A stretch of DNA of 64,000 nucleotides, from NCBI GenBank assembly GCA_963383645.1, contig OY726571.1, positions 81,412,888 to 81,476,887 on the forward strand, in the 5' to 3' direction. The stretch comes from Muscardinus avellanarius (lineage: Eukaryota > Chordata > Mammalia > Rodentia > Gliridae). Made by a program: the position numbers and the translations under genes. Shown here piece after piece: positions 1-10,019 of the stretch (within the stretch, counting starts at the first letter, position 1; each line of letters opens with the position of its first letter). Below the pieces are notes generated by a model that worked only from the letters and a program-made list of their open reading frames with translations, had not been told where the DNA came from and did no database searches.

Positions 1-613
1 AAGATTTAAGGGGAGTCAGAGCAGCTGAACCAGAAAAAACAGAAACAAAAAACCCACCTAAATAAAAATCATTATGATATCTCCTGGAAAGTTGTCAACT
101 ACATTTTGTTACTAGATCTACATCAATTGCAAAAGGTAAAAACAGTCTCTTGGATTTGCTGGGGGTTGTATTTTGACAATGGAAAGGAGAAATCAATCTA
201 GATAAAGGAAGCCGGGTGAGAAGGGGTGGGCAGGTAGCTGGGGTGAACATCAGATGCTCTGGGAATGGAGCCTGACCCGTAGAATATTTACCAATAAAAA
301 GTGAATTTTGATGTTCCCATGGCATTTCCTAGACTTTGCATATATACATTCAGGAAAATAACTTACTCTAAGCACAAGAGTCATTTGGAGTGTTTGAGTC
401 TGATGAGACACTTGGCAGGGTGGCAAAAGAATGCCTGACTTTCCTATATCATCATTAATATGTACATAAAGAGGGGGAGAAATGACCAAATCTGAATGGA
501 AAATTGTATAAAATTCACATTCTTGCAGCTTATTAATTATGTAATCATTCCTGGTTACTTGATCTACAAATATTATTTCCCTTGAAGTTTGTCACTTTAA
601 AAAGAAAACTGAT
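1..613. other. Intergenic, nothing recognised
   Basis: AT-rich single-copy-looking sequence before the first SINE. Short ORFs here show no family resemblance and no splice or promoter context. I see no gene. Confidence 0.5.
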
Positions 614-834
614 GCCGGGCGTGGTGGCGCACTCTTGTAATCCCCTAGCTTGGGAGGCAGAAACAGGAGGATCGCGCAAGTTCGAAGCCAGCCGCCCTGG
701 CTTAAGAGACCCTGTTTCCAAATTAAAAAAAAAAAAAGTACAAAAAATAGGTCTGGGAGTGTAGCCCGGAGGTAGAAGGGTTTCCAGGAACCCCAGTACC
801 ACCACCAAAAAAAAAAAAAAAAAAAAAAAAAAAA
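614..834 (+). mobile_element. B1-dID SINE (young subfamily)
   Basis: The head begins gccgggcgtggtggcgcac, keeps a B-box-like gttcgaagcc, then has an A-rich linker, an ID-like tail (ggtctgggagtgtagcc) and a long A tract. The linker-proximal part reads gccctggcttaagagaccc, the mark of the younger subfamily in this window. Orientation is taken from the A tail. Confidence 0.85.
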
Positions 835-839
835 CCCAA

Positions 840-3059
840 ATATCTGACATTGTTTCTCTAAGATCCACACTAAAATATTTACAAATGCAAGGATATATCT
901 GGCACTGGATTTGCTTCAAATAATCTGAGTCAGGCTACAGAGGAACCAAGACTGGCCATATTGCTGAAGCCGGGGTGGGAGGGGACATCATAATGCTGTT
1001 TTCTCTACAAATTTTCCACAAATTATTTTACAAAAAGAAAGAAAAAGGAAACTGACTTTTTGATACAGAAATATCACTTCTAGTAATTAAATCTATTTTA
1101 AGGGAGAAAACCTAATGGATGTTTATGTAAAAGGAAATTTATTTCAGGGCTAGTAATAATTGGGAAAACCCTTCAAAATCCAAGCGCCCAATAATATAGA
1201 GATGGCAAAATAAAAATTGGCAGAGTCAATGTGATTAGTGTAATGGAAGTATTAAAAATGCTTCCAAAAAGGATGCCGTTATATGGGGTTTGTAACATAA
1301 GTGAAAACTGAGATACAGTCTTTCTAAATAGGATGATCCCAATATTTTGGCAGTGGAGGCAGGAGGGGGCTCCTGGGTATTCAGCTCAAGGCTCAGCCAT
1401 TCGGTCTTCCTCAAAATGCCTTTCTGTATTTGTATCTTAAACAGTGCAGATGGTACCCAAAAAGTGTGCATCTACCTGCCTCTAGATATCCACTTGACAC
1501 CACACCAGAGAAGTCCTATGGTAAATTCTAAGAGTGCTACAGAACTCGGCAAGCGGGCCTCAACAAACAAAGGACAGGAGTGTTGCAATTTATATCTGCT
1601 GAACAGTTTATAAGTGCTGAACAGTTAAAGTGCCAGGAAGTTTATCCACAAAACCGTCCTTGGAGATTCTTCCATGCTCCAGATGAAGAAAGGAAGTTTG
1701 GGATGTCAGGAAACTTCCCACAGGGACCTCAGGTGAAGAGGAGCAGATCCAGGACTAAAACCCAGGACTTTCTTCCCAAAGGTTTTTATTCCCATGCTCC
1801 ACTGGATTTGGGCAGAAGTGGTTTTTCTTTCCTCCACAGCTTGTAAGAACAAGAGGACACTTCCCAGAACTGAGGGAGAAACATGAGGGGAGACGGGAGG
1901 CAAGAAGTGTTCTCACACTGGTGTTCTGTAGGATGGGCAGAGTTCCCGTGTGCCCCGAGATACAAAGTTTACAAAAGCTCATCCTAGTATTTGGCAGTAG
2001 TGGAGGTAAGAGGTGGCTTCTGGGTGCTCGGCAAACCTCAGGCAAGCTGGTCCCCAAGGCTCAGGGAGGCTGCAGGGTGAAAAGTCTCATCTCCACATGC
2101 CCCATGTGCACCATGGCTGAACAATCCCCTGCAGCCAACCTGGCTGGTATACCTGGTGGCCCCTCTGCCTGCTGAGCTGAACTGGGTTTTGAAGCAGGCT
2201 TATGCGATTTCTGTGCTCACAAAAGGCAGAAATAACAATGGCACCAAATCTGCACAGGAATCCTGGTGTTCTACCATTGCTATTCATTCAAGCATCATTC
2301 TCATTTCATATTGTTCCCAGTTCACAGAAAGGTGGAAGTCTGAATGTTTAAGCACTAATTTCTACTTTTTTTCCCTAGACCGATTAAATGAAGCATTCAT
2401 AATTTTCTCTAGCGTCATTCCAGAAATGCATTAAAAATTGGAAATATTTGCATGTGGAATGCATACTGAGCTCCCTCTGGTGTCAGATATGATTATATTT
2501 GACTTTAAAGGAACTCATGTCTGACTATATTTCAAGTTAATAAGGAATTTGTTCTTTGTTGGGAGACTGTTTAAAAAAAGTCAATTATATTGTACAATTA
2601 TTTTTATTCAGATTTTATAAAAATATTCTATAAAGAGCTATTATAACTTAAGTTTATAATGCCAGAAAATGCTAGTCTCACTCTGGTGAAAAGAAATGTA
2701 CATTAGTATTGTAATGTGAGAGAGTTATCTCCTACCAAGTAAGAAATTTTCATTGAAAGACCAAATCCAGTGAGGGCGAAATATAACAGATATAGTCTCA
2801 CATTTTGCTGATGGCCTTTTCTTCCAGCCATCTGGAAGACTAATTTTACGATACATAAAACAAACCAAACAAACCAAACATGAAATCTTTCATATTCCTT
2901 GACCAATCATTCTATATCTAGAAATTATTTAAGCCAATGCTTCAGAAAAAAAATCTGAAGATGCTCATTACAGCATTGACTGTGGTAATAAAGTATTGTA
3001 AGCAGAATAGGAGAATGTATGTTTAGTTTAATTATGGTGCATCCTCTCTGATAAAGTAG
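840..3059. other. Intergenic, no gene seen
   Basis: About 2.2 kb of AT-rich sequence. The open frames are short, overlap on both strands and resemble no known protein. Parts of 2.6-3.0 kb look like old diverged repeat sequence but I could not assign a family. Confidence 0.45.
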
Positions 3060-3665
3060 TGGTTCAGGTGGGCACTCCAATCATGCTTTATGGGCTGAAT
3101 TACTTGGGCCTAATACCTGCTCTGGGAATCCAAATCAGTTTGATCTCTTCATCTGTAAAACAGGTATGATAATAGCACCTACCTGTAACAGTGCTTTAGT
3201 TGTTCCATTTAGTCCATACTGCTTTCATTACTGTAATGAAATACCAAAGACTGTGGCTTTATAAATAAAGGAGGTTTATTTTGGCTCATGATTCTGGAGG
3301 TCCAAGGCTGAAGAAGCACAGCTTTTTATCTGGCAAAGTCCCAAGGTGATGCGTGATGTCATGTGATAGGAAAGAGGTGCACCTGTGAATGTCACTCATG
3401 GCCAATCTCTCTCTTTTATGAAGCAACTGGTGTTCAGTAATGAGGGCCCATCCTAGTCATCTCCCAAAGGTGACCTCTAAACAGTGGCCAGATTCAGTAT
3501 TTTCTTAACGCTTTACAGTGGGAATCAAACTTCAACACATGATCCTTTGGGGGACATTCAACCAGATCCAATCCATAGCACTACCTATAGAATTGCTTTA
3601 GGATTAAATAAAATCACTTGTATAAAGTACTTAGGACAATATATAGCATGAAGTAATTTCTCAAC
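3060..3665 (+). repeat. MIR SINE split by an LTR insertion
   Basis: The left part carries the MIR-type core ctcttcatctgtaaaacagg followed by ataatagcacctacctgt. The right part resumes with aggattaaataaaatcact and a MIR-like 3' end. The MaLR-type LTR between them therefore inserted into an existing MIR. Confidence 0.6.
3210..3585 (-). mobile_element. MaLR-type solitary LTR (MST/THE1/ORR1-like)
   Basis: Read on the minus strand it starts tgctatggattggatctgg and continues with the typical 'atgtcccccaaaggatcatgtgttgaa' region of these LTRs. On the plus strand the other end shows the characteristic aataaaggaggtttattttgg followed by ctcatgattctgg. No internal retroviral sequence is attached. Confidence 0.65.
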
Positions 3666-3669
3666 ATAT

Positions 3670-4200
3670 GTATTTGGATGGACCACTATACAGTAGTTAA
3701 AAATAAGAATTATTAAGATGTAATCAGAAAAACATTTAATAATATTATGTTTAAAGTACTAAAGTGAAACTGGAAACCAAAAGTAAAATATGATTACTGA
3801 ATCCAACCAACATATGATTGGTTTCTTCTGTTTTAGGTGTTGTAATAGGGTAACAAGACATTACAAAAAGCTTCATAGTTAAGCAAAATAGACAGACATA
3901 AAAATCAACAACTTTCACTGGAATATGTTAATGTTACAAGTAATGTGTTTAGGGTGCAGTAGGGTGACAAAGTAAGGACTTTCAAATGTCCCAAAGATTG
4001 GGGCAATAGTTAAGGAAAGCCTCACAAATGATGTATGAGCATATTCACCAATGATGTATAGAAACAAAGTAATTGAAGAAGCATTCCAAGAGAGAATTCA
4101 CCTACGACAGACACAGGAGAATTAAATAAAGTGGGTTCAAGGAACTGCAAATTGATCAATAAAATGACAGCATGACTGAATGGGATGAAAAAAAGAAACT
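3670..4200. other. Intergenic, nothing recognised
   Basis: AT-rich sequence with no coding signal and no repeat that I can name. Confidence 0.4.
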
Positions 4201-4204
4201 AGAT

Positions 4205-4531
4205 ATTGTAAGCAGGGGCTAGACAGACCCAGCACCAGTGAAGCTGTGGAAGCTAAGCTCTGTCCTGAAGGCTAAGAGATGCTGAGCTTACAAATGCAAG
4301 CTGGCGATCAAAACAAGACACTCGAGAGTCGCTCAGCAAGGGAAAACCGGTTTACTTCTGCAGAAGGGAGTACAGCACAGTCTGATCACCAAGCACACTG
4401 AGCAGCAGCCCACTCAGGTTTTTATCCTAGACGTGATCCTGCCCCTTGACCTGATTAGTGAGGGCTTGCGCTCACAATTCTGTAACTGGCTATTTTCTAA
4501 GGCAGATGGGAATTCTGAAATAAAGTTTGGC

Positions 4532-4581
<50 letters not shown>

Positions 4582-4850
4582 TTAAAGTACAACTCTGCAG
4601 TGATTGGTTTATTTCTAAGACAAGTGGAAGTTTTAAAACAAAGCGTAAGATTCTGGAAGATTACTTTCAACCAAAGGAATTATCAGCCAAAATGGCTGAC
4701 ATTCTGGAAGATTCTAGTCAATCAAAGCCTATATGAGCTAAAATGGCTATTTTCTGATCATCCGTTGGACAGAAAAAACTTTTATACTTTTTACAGGGGT
4801 AACAGCTGGGAGATATGAATCAGAGAACTGGCAAATGAAGAAAGGGCCTG
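4205..4850 (-). mobile_element. Probable solitary LTR of an endogenous retrovirus
   Basis: On the minus strand the order is a TATA-like ggataaaaac (about 4415-4425), then cagaagtaaaccggttttcc as a possible poly(A) region, and an end near ...cccctgcttaca. This fits U3-R-U5 order. A CA microsatellite interrupts the U3 side. Family not identified and the boundaries are approximate. Confidence 0.4.
4534..4577. repeat. (CA)n microsatellite
   Basis: About 22 uninterrupted CA units. Confidence 0.98.
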
Positions 4851-5163
4851 AGGTATTTAAGACCTAATGATGAAGGGATGTGGATTATTAGTGAGGAGAA
4901 ACCCAGGCACTTCGAGGACAGGGCCTTACCTTATTTGTTCAGCACCAGCTCTCCAATACTCTGAAACATTAAAGAAATACTTCCAGAGAAGGAAAACATT
5001 ACTTACTTGTAGGTGTTTAGGATTATTTACAATGGCTAATTGTTGCCTAGAACTGTACTTGGCACTTGTTCTTTATGAAACAAATCATAAATATATAGTC
5101 TGGGGTTAAAGAAGTGCACTCACAAGTCTTTTTGGGACTCTTAAGCATGAAGATGGTAAATTT

Positions 5164-5361
5164 AGCTGGGTGTGGTAGCGCACACTTGTAATCCCTGCGC
5201 TTGGGAGGCTGAGACAGGAGGATCGCACAGGTTCGAAGCCAGCCTCAGCTACTTAGTGAGGCTCTCAGCAACTTAGTGAGACCCTGTTTCCAAATAATAT
5301 ATAAAATAGGTCTGGGAGTATAGCTCAGAGGTAGAAAAGCCCCTGTGTTCCACCCCCAGTA

Positions 5362-5397
<36 letters not shown>

Positions 5398-5400
5398 ACA
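5164..5400 (+). mobile_element. B1-dID SINE with (CA)n tail
   Basis: The head begins agctgggtgtggtagcgcac. The middle has the duplicated-looking gaggctctcagcaacttagt segment, and the tail is ID-like. The usual A tail is replaced by a CA microsatellite (5366-5399). Confidence 0.85.
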
Positions 5401-5689
5401 GATGGTAAATTTGAAAATAGTCATCCAGAAAAATAATAAAATTAAAGTTATACACACACACACACGTAAATTAAATTAAAAGATAATGAAAATATTTGAG
5501 CCAAAAAGTATCAGAAATATTAGAAGAAATGGTGTTATGGACAATAAATTTTTTTAGTTAGATGGTATTAAGATAAGGATAGAAAAGAGGACGCTGATAG
5601 GCACTTGTACTTAGAATGATTTACAACAGTTGAGGCAAAGACGCAACACAGGTTGATAAAGGTTAAAATGTAGTGAAATGGAGTAAGAG

Positions 5690-6215
5690 CCTTGCTAGCA
5701 GGCCTAACTTCTAGGTCAACACTGACTGGCCTAGAAAGGTCCAGATATAAGGACCAATCAGGGTCCTGATCTAAAGACCAATCAAGGCCCATATCTAAAG
5801 ACCAATCAGGGCCCAGATGTTAAGGACCAATCAGAAAAGTTGCTAAGATATAAAATGTAGTCTCCAGAAAGCAGAGAAATAGCATTAAGGGCAAATAGAG
5901 GGAGAAGAACAGAGCAGTGTCAGAGAACAAGAAGAGCTGCAAGCAAGCTTCCTAAGCTATAATACCAGCAAAACAGAGTAGCAGCAATAGTGATATATCT
6001 CCCCAGCAGCCAGGGCCCAGTGTGAGCACTGAGATTTGGGGACCCTTTTGGGATCCCTCTGTATTGGAGCCCTTTTGTCTTGTCTCCCTCTATTAAACTG
6101 TCCCCTGAACTTAATTCTTTTGGATCTTGAAGACAACTGAGTTAGGCTACAGGTCAGGGGCTGAAACCTCCAAACCTTGGCTGGTAAATAATCCTGTCTC
6201 AAGGTTAAAGAACTA
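5690..6215 (+). mobile_element. ERV-type solitary LTR with four CCAAT boxes
   Basis: Four CCAATCA boxes start at about 5753, 5778, 5802 and 5827, about 25 bases apart, and are followed by a TATA-like gatataaaatg near 5848. Downstream sequence (accagcaaaacagagtagca, then the 'gacccttttg' segment) matches the LTR at 10.7-11.4 kb. Ends are approximate and no internal viral sequence is present. Confidence 0.6.
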
Positions 6216-6542
6216 ATATGAGGAAATGTATTCCCATATATCTTAACCAGTTATGTTTGCATCTTCATTAAGGTTTATGAATGAGTATCATGCCGAACTT
6301 AATTCCAATTAGTGATCATTATTTTTGTGCACCTGTTAGATTATTATGCCTTTTCTCTCTTTCATTATTTAATGAGTGTCTACAAAAAAATGCTAGGAAG
6401 AGATTTTTTTAAATCCACGCTTATATCCCTATAATTGAGTGAAGTACTTTTTATCAATGTTAAGAGGCCTTGTTTACATTTGAATCATTTCATGCCTACC
6501 CTTCTAGAAATCAAACACATACCTTATTTTTTATTTTATTTT

Positions 6543-6722
6543 TTTTGGTGGTACTGGGGTTCCTGGAAGCCCTTCTACCTCCGGGCTACACTCCCAGACC
6601 TATTTTATATTTTTGAAACAGGGTCTCTTACGCCAGCGCGGCTGGCTTCGAACCTGCGCGATCCTCCTGTTTCTGCCTCCCAAGCGCGGGGATTACAAGC
6701 GTGCGCCACCACGCCCAGCCAC
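6543..6722 (-). mobile_element. B1-dID SINE (young subfamily)
   Basis: Reverse-oriented copy that starts tttggtggtactggggttcc and ends gcgccaccacgcccagcc. The open frame across it is simply the antisense of the SINE. Confidence 0.85.
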
Positions 6723-6859
6723 ATACCTTATTTTGGTATAGCCCATTTCATCTTCTGTAACTACTGTTTAGTGTTTTACACTCAAATATTTTATAAACCT
6801 CATATATATTCCTTCAACTAGTATATTTGTTTACATTTACACTTTTACCTTTTCCTTTT

Positions 6860-6950
6860 TTTTTTTCTTTTTGTGGTGCTATGGATCAAATTTGGGGCCT
6901 TGTGCCTACTAGCCAATCACTTTACCACTCAGCCACATCCCCAGCCTACC
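6860..6950 (-). mobile_element. ID-type SINE fragment
   Basis: Only the tRNA-derived tail is present in reverse (tttttgtggtgctatggatc ... cacatccccagcc). No B1 head is attached. Confidence 0.55.
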
Positions 6951-7134
6951 AGTTCTTTTTGCAGTATTATTTTCTTTCATCTCAATTTTTTAAAATTAAT
7001 TTCATTTTATTATACATCCAATAACCTGCTGTTACAACTGGAAGCATTACTGAAAAAAGCATGATAGTCTACTCCTGAAGAACAGTGTAACTACAGCCCT
7101 TTGTAACCTATGTACAACCTTCTTTAAAATTGTG

Positions 7135-8065
7135 AAACTAAGCATCCAATAACAAAATGGGCAAGTGAACTAAATAGACACTTCACAAAAGAAGAAATTC
7201 AAATGGCCACTAAATGCATGAAAAAATGCTCAACATCACTGGCAATCAGAGAGATGCAAATCAAAACTACCCTGAGATTTCACCTAACTTCAACTAGAAT
7301 GGCAATCATTCAAAACACAAACAACAGAAGCTGGCGAGGATGTGGAGTAGTGGGAACTCTAAGACATTGTTGGTGGGATTGCAAATTAGTGCAATCACTT
7401 TGGAAAACAGTATGGAGAATCCTCAGAAGAATGGGAACAACTCTGCCATTTGATCTAGCAATACCACTTCTGGGTATCTACCCAAAAGAAAAGAAACCAA
7501 ACTACCAAATTAATGCATGTGTATCTATGTTCATAGCTGCACAATTCACCATAGCCAAACTATGGAACCAGCCAAGATGTCCATCAACAGATGAATGGAT
7601 TACAAAACTGTGGGATATGTACACAATGGAATTTTACTCAGCCATAAAAAAATTCAGTTACATCATTTTCAGGAAAATGGATGGAACTGGAGGGCATTAT
7701 GCTAAGTGAGATTAGTCAGTCGCAAAAAATAAGAAATCAGATGCTTTCCCTAATATGTGAGAGTTAGAGAGAAATGGGTCATAGGAGGAACTCTAGATGA
7801 AAAAGGAAATCCTATAGAGAAGCAAATAAGGCAACCTAAAGGAGGACAAAGAAGGGGGGAAGAGGAAAATCTCTAAAACACACAATGTACTTAAACATAT
7901 CGAAGTCAACCACTAAGCCAAGCAAGGGAAGGAGGGATGGGGAAGGAACGGGGTGGGAATTGGGTAGGGGTTAAATCAGTGATGTGTACATGTCTGTACA
8001 CACAAGTTTTTTACCCCAATATGATGTATGAATATAATGCACCAATAAAAATTTTAAAAATTGTG
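7135..8065 (+). mobile_element. L1 3' end: ORF2 C-terminus and 3' UTR
   Basis: The frame from 7203 to 7709 translates into the L1 ORF2 C-terminal domain: residues [14 protein letters not shown], then [30 protein letters not shown] and [13 protein letters not shown] are its usual landmarks. The 3' UTR runs through a G-rich stretch to caccaataaaaat near 8040. It is 5' truncated, with everything before the last part of ORF2 missing. It lies next to the histone promoter, where the divergent H2A gene would be expected. Confidence 0.9.
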
Positions 8066-8070
8066 AAACT

Positions 8071-8101
<31 letters not shown>

Positions 8102-8349
8102 AAACTTTTGCATGCTCTTCCTCCACTAGAGTTATCATTTGTAACTAGGAAAGATTATTTGTTTTGGTCTTTGTGGGGAGTCTCAGTGTTGGACAACAGC
8201 ACCAACCGGATGTTAGGGCTATAGGGGTGACCCAAAATCTGCCAAAGAGGTAAAAGTTGGCCTTGGTATGGAACTAAAATGACTGATAAGGTGCCGAAAA
8301 ATACCTTCACAAAACACCTTGTGCAAGAGAAAATCAGTCTCAGACAGCA

Positions 8350-8495
8350 TATTTATACTTTTAAGTCAGGTTGCAGTTTGCTAATAGCCAATCAGAAAGC
8401 CTTACTGGAATCACCTATTTTACATATTCTCTACTGCTACTATCCAATCAGATAGTAGCTCACCTAACGTCATTTAGCCACTGTGGCTATAAATA
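8350..8495. promoter_or_regulatory. Bidirectional histone promoter (H2BC1 side active-looking)
   Basis: A plus-strand TATAAATA at 8488-8495 lies 87 bases before the H2BC1 start, with CCAAT boxes at 8444-8448 and 8388-8392. A mirrored TATAAATA sits on the minus strand at 8350-8357. This is the layout of a shared H2A-H2B promoter, but no H2A ORF follows on the minus strand. An acgtca half-CRE lies at about 8467. The octamer typical of H2B promoters is not clear here (tattttacat is a poor match). Confidence 0.75.
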
Positions 8496-8581
8496 CCCCT
8501 CTAGCCTATGCCCAAGGGCTGTTGGCTTCCTGTGTTTAGTTGGAGAAGTTCTTGTGCACCAAGTTGGAGAGCTGTGACGCT

Positions 8582-8962
8582 ATGCCGGAGCTGTCTTCAA
8601 AAGGCACTACTATTTCTAAGAAGGGCTTTAAGAAAGCGGTCACAAAGACTCAGAGGAAGGAAGGGAAGAAGCGCAAGAAATGCCGAAAAGAGAGCTATTC
8701 CATCTACATCTACAAGGTGCTCAAGCAGGTGCACCCGGACACTGGCATCTCCTCAAAGGCAATGAGCATCATGAACTCATTCGTCACAGACATTGAGCGC
8801 ATTGCTGGTGAGGCGTCGCGCCTGGCGCACTACAACAAGCGCTCGACTATCACTTCTCGGGAGATCCAGACGGCTGTGCGCCTGTTGCTCCCCGGGGAGC
8901 TAGCTAAGCATGCGGTGTCTGAGGGGACCAAGGCCGTTACCAAGTATACCAGCTCCAAGTGA
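8582..8962 (+). CDS. H2BC1: Testis-type histone H2B (TH2B / H2B.1), one codon short
   Basis: Encodes 126 residues. H2B forms a dimer with H2A in the nucleosome; this variant replaces somatic H2B in male germ cells. The N-terminus [20 protein letters not shown] is the TH2B form rather than the somatic PEPAKSAPAPKKG type. The rest follows H2B: a KKRKK basic patch, helix alpha-1 from [50 protein letters not shown] and the end KYTSSK. The start at 8582 is chosen over an in-frame ATG at 8540 because it gives the family's N-terminus and normal TATA spacing. Oddity: the sequence reads VTDIERIAG where the family has DIFERIA, so one phenylalanine codon in helix alpha-2 is missing and the protein is 126 instead of 127 residues. 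The gene is intronless with a histone 3' stem-loop. In human this gene lies beside SLC17A4, as here. Confidence 0.93.
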   Translation: MPELSSKGTTISKKGFKKAVTKTQRKEGKKRKKCRKESYSIYIYKVLKQVHPDTGISSKAMSIMNSFVTDIERIAGEASRLAHYNKRSTITSREIQTAVRLLLPGELAKHAVSEGTKAVTKYTSSK

Positions 8963-8994
8963 GCGGTTTCTGCTGCTGTGCAGTTCGATTCAAA

Positions 8995-9035
8995 GGCTCT
9001 TTTCAGAGCCACCCATAGTTTCTAAGGAAAGAGCT
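8995..9035 (+). terminator. Histone mRNA 3' stem-loop and U7 site for H2BC1
   Basis: A perfect 6-bp stem with 4-base loop, ggctcttttcagagcc (8995-9010), is followed by accca, 33 bases after the stop codon. The purine-rich aaggaaagagct at 9024-9035 matches the histone downstream element that pairs with U7 snRNA. Together they direct poly(A)-free 3' end formation. Confidence 0.93.
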
Positions 9036-9372
9036 GGATGCTGGGTACAAGATTACTGAGGCTTCATTCATAACCTGTAGTTGTCATAGCCAGTAGTTGT
9101 GAAGCAATTTCCCAACAAGGTATTTACCTCAACAATTTGGGCCCTTTGCTGGTAAAGAATTCAGCTCCAAAACCTATTACTAAGACATTATTACACTTAC
9201 AAATAAAGCTGATTATACTACAGATTACCTATCGTGCTCATTCTCAAATTTGCTTTTATGTACAAAAGTGTGTTCACCAAATTATGAGCTTACCAAATAG
9301 ACCAAATTTTATTTGAGCAAAGAATTCAGTCACCCGCATAAACAGCCCGCAGCCCAATTAGAAGGTGTGGGT
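9036..9372. other. Spacer between convergent histone genes
   Basis: No ORF, repeat or RNA gene seen. An AAAGAG-type U7 site for the minus-strand H2B-like gene is not obvious in its 3' flank. Confidence 0.5.
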
Positions 9373-9388
9373 GGCTCTGAAAAGAGCC
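9373..9388 (-). terminator. Histone 3' stem-loop of the H2B-like gene
   Basis: The reverse complement reads ggctcttttcagagcc, identical to the H2BC1 stem-loop, and starts 38 bases after the minus-strand stop. It argues that the gene is a true member of the replication-type histone family and not a processed copy. Confidence 0.9.
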
Positions 9389-9425
9389 TTTGGGTTAAAT
9401 CAGCGTAGTTGCCTGCAGGAGCCCC

Positions 9426-9794
9426 TCACTTGGAGCTGGTGTACTTGTTGATAGCCTTGCCGCCCTCAGACACTCCGTGTTTGTTCAGCTTCCCGGGCAG
9501 CAGCAGATGCAGGGCCCTCTGGATCTCCCGAGATGTGATGGTCGGGTTCTTGCATTCTGAAGCTTCCTCGTCTGTGCGCTCAAAATTGTTCCTAGCAAAA
9601 GAATTTGTGACGCTCTTGATCTTCGAAGTAACCTCAGGATCTGGACGTATCTGCTTCAGCATCTTGTAGAGGCAGACAGCTTTCTTGACAGCATCTTTTG
9701 TACTTTTTCCACCTTCCTTCTTCTGAGTCTTATTATGAGCTTTCTTGAAGATCTTCTTAGAAATGGCAGCACCCCTGGGAGCCTGCCCCGACAT
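9426..9794 (-). CDS. Diverged H2B-like histone (TH2B-derived copy)
   Basis: Open for 122 residues with no introns. The N-terminus shares ISKK-FKKA--KTQKKEG with the neighbouring TH2B. The C-terminus [20 protein letters not shown] and the end NKYTSSK are clearly H2B. The middle is heavily altered: the alpha-1 segment reads KKAVCLYKMLKQIRPD, with one residue lost. Helix alpha-2 has ARNNFERTDEEAS, and about four residues (the RLAHY region) are missing before the last helix. All indels are in frame. It has a TATA box 64 bases upstream, CCAAT boxes and an intact stem-loop. It could be a fast-evolving germline H2B variant or a recently silenced duplicate; the sequence alone does not decide. It does not resemble the subacrosomal H2B.L type. 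Confidence 0.7.
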   Translation of the reverse strand: MSGQAPRGAAISKKIFKKAHNKTQKKEGGKSTKDAVKKAVCLYKMLKQIRPDPEVTSKIKSVTNSFARNNFERTDEEASECKNPTITSREIQRALHLLLPGKLNKHGVSEGGKAINKYTSSK

Positions 9795-9857
9795 TGCTGG
9801 AGAACCGCTGCAGCTCTTGTTAGGTGAAAAACGGCGCTGGAGAAGAGTGAAGGGCGA

Positions 9858-10013
9858 TATTTATAGGCACCACGCTCAACGGCCGTCCTTTGCATTCTAC
9901 ACGTGATTGGATAATGGCACGTATGTAAATGAAGCGACAACGTGCGTTTCTTTGATTGGATAAACCAATAACAGCAGGCAGAGAATTCACAAGCTGCCCT
10001 CGGAGTATAAATA
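9858..10013. promoter_or_regulatory. Second bidirectional histone promoter
   Basis: A minus-strand TATAAATA at 9858-9865 serves the H2B-like ORF. Inverted CCAAT boxes lie at 9906-9910 and 9955-9959, and a near-octamer (tttgcat at about 9890, 7 of 8 bases of the H2B octamer) lies between. A plus-strand CCAAT at 9965-9969 and TATAAATA at 10006-10013 face the other way. The total span of 156 bases and the 41-base TATA-CCAAT gap closely match the H2BC1 promoter (146 and 40). No H2A ORF follows on the plus strand. Confidence 0.7.
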
Positions 10014-10019
10014 GGCCAG

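Noticed and set aside
6435..6821. 128-codon plus-strand ORF
   Set aside because: Most of it is the antisense translation of a SINE; similar peptides recur at every reversed copy.
7203..7709. Plus-strand 168-codon ORF as a host gene
   Set aside because: It is the C-terminal end of L1 ORF2, followed by an L1 3' UTR.
8540..8581. Upstream in-frame ATG giving a longer H2BC1
   Set aside because: The added 14 residues are foreign to H2B and the ATG at 8582 gives the exact TH2B N-terminus.
8350..10013. H2B-like ORF as the known subacrosomal variant H2B.L
   Set aside because: Its N- and C-termini follow TH2B closely ([22 protein letters not shown]), unlike the much more diverged H2B.L type.
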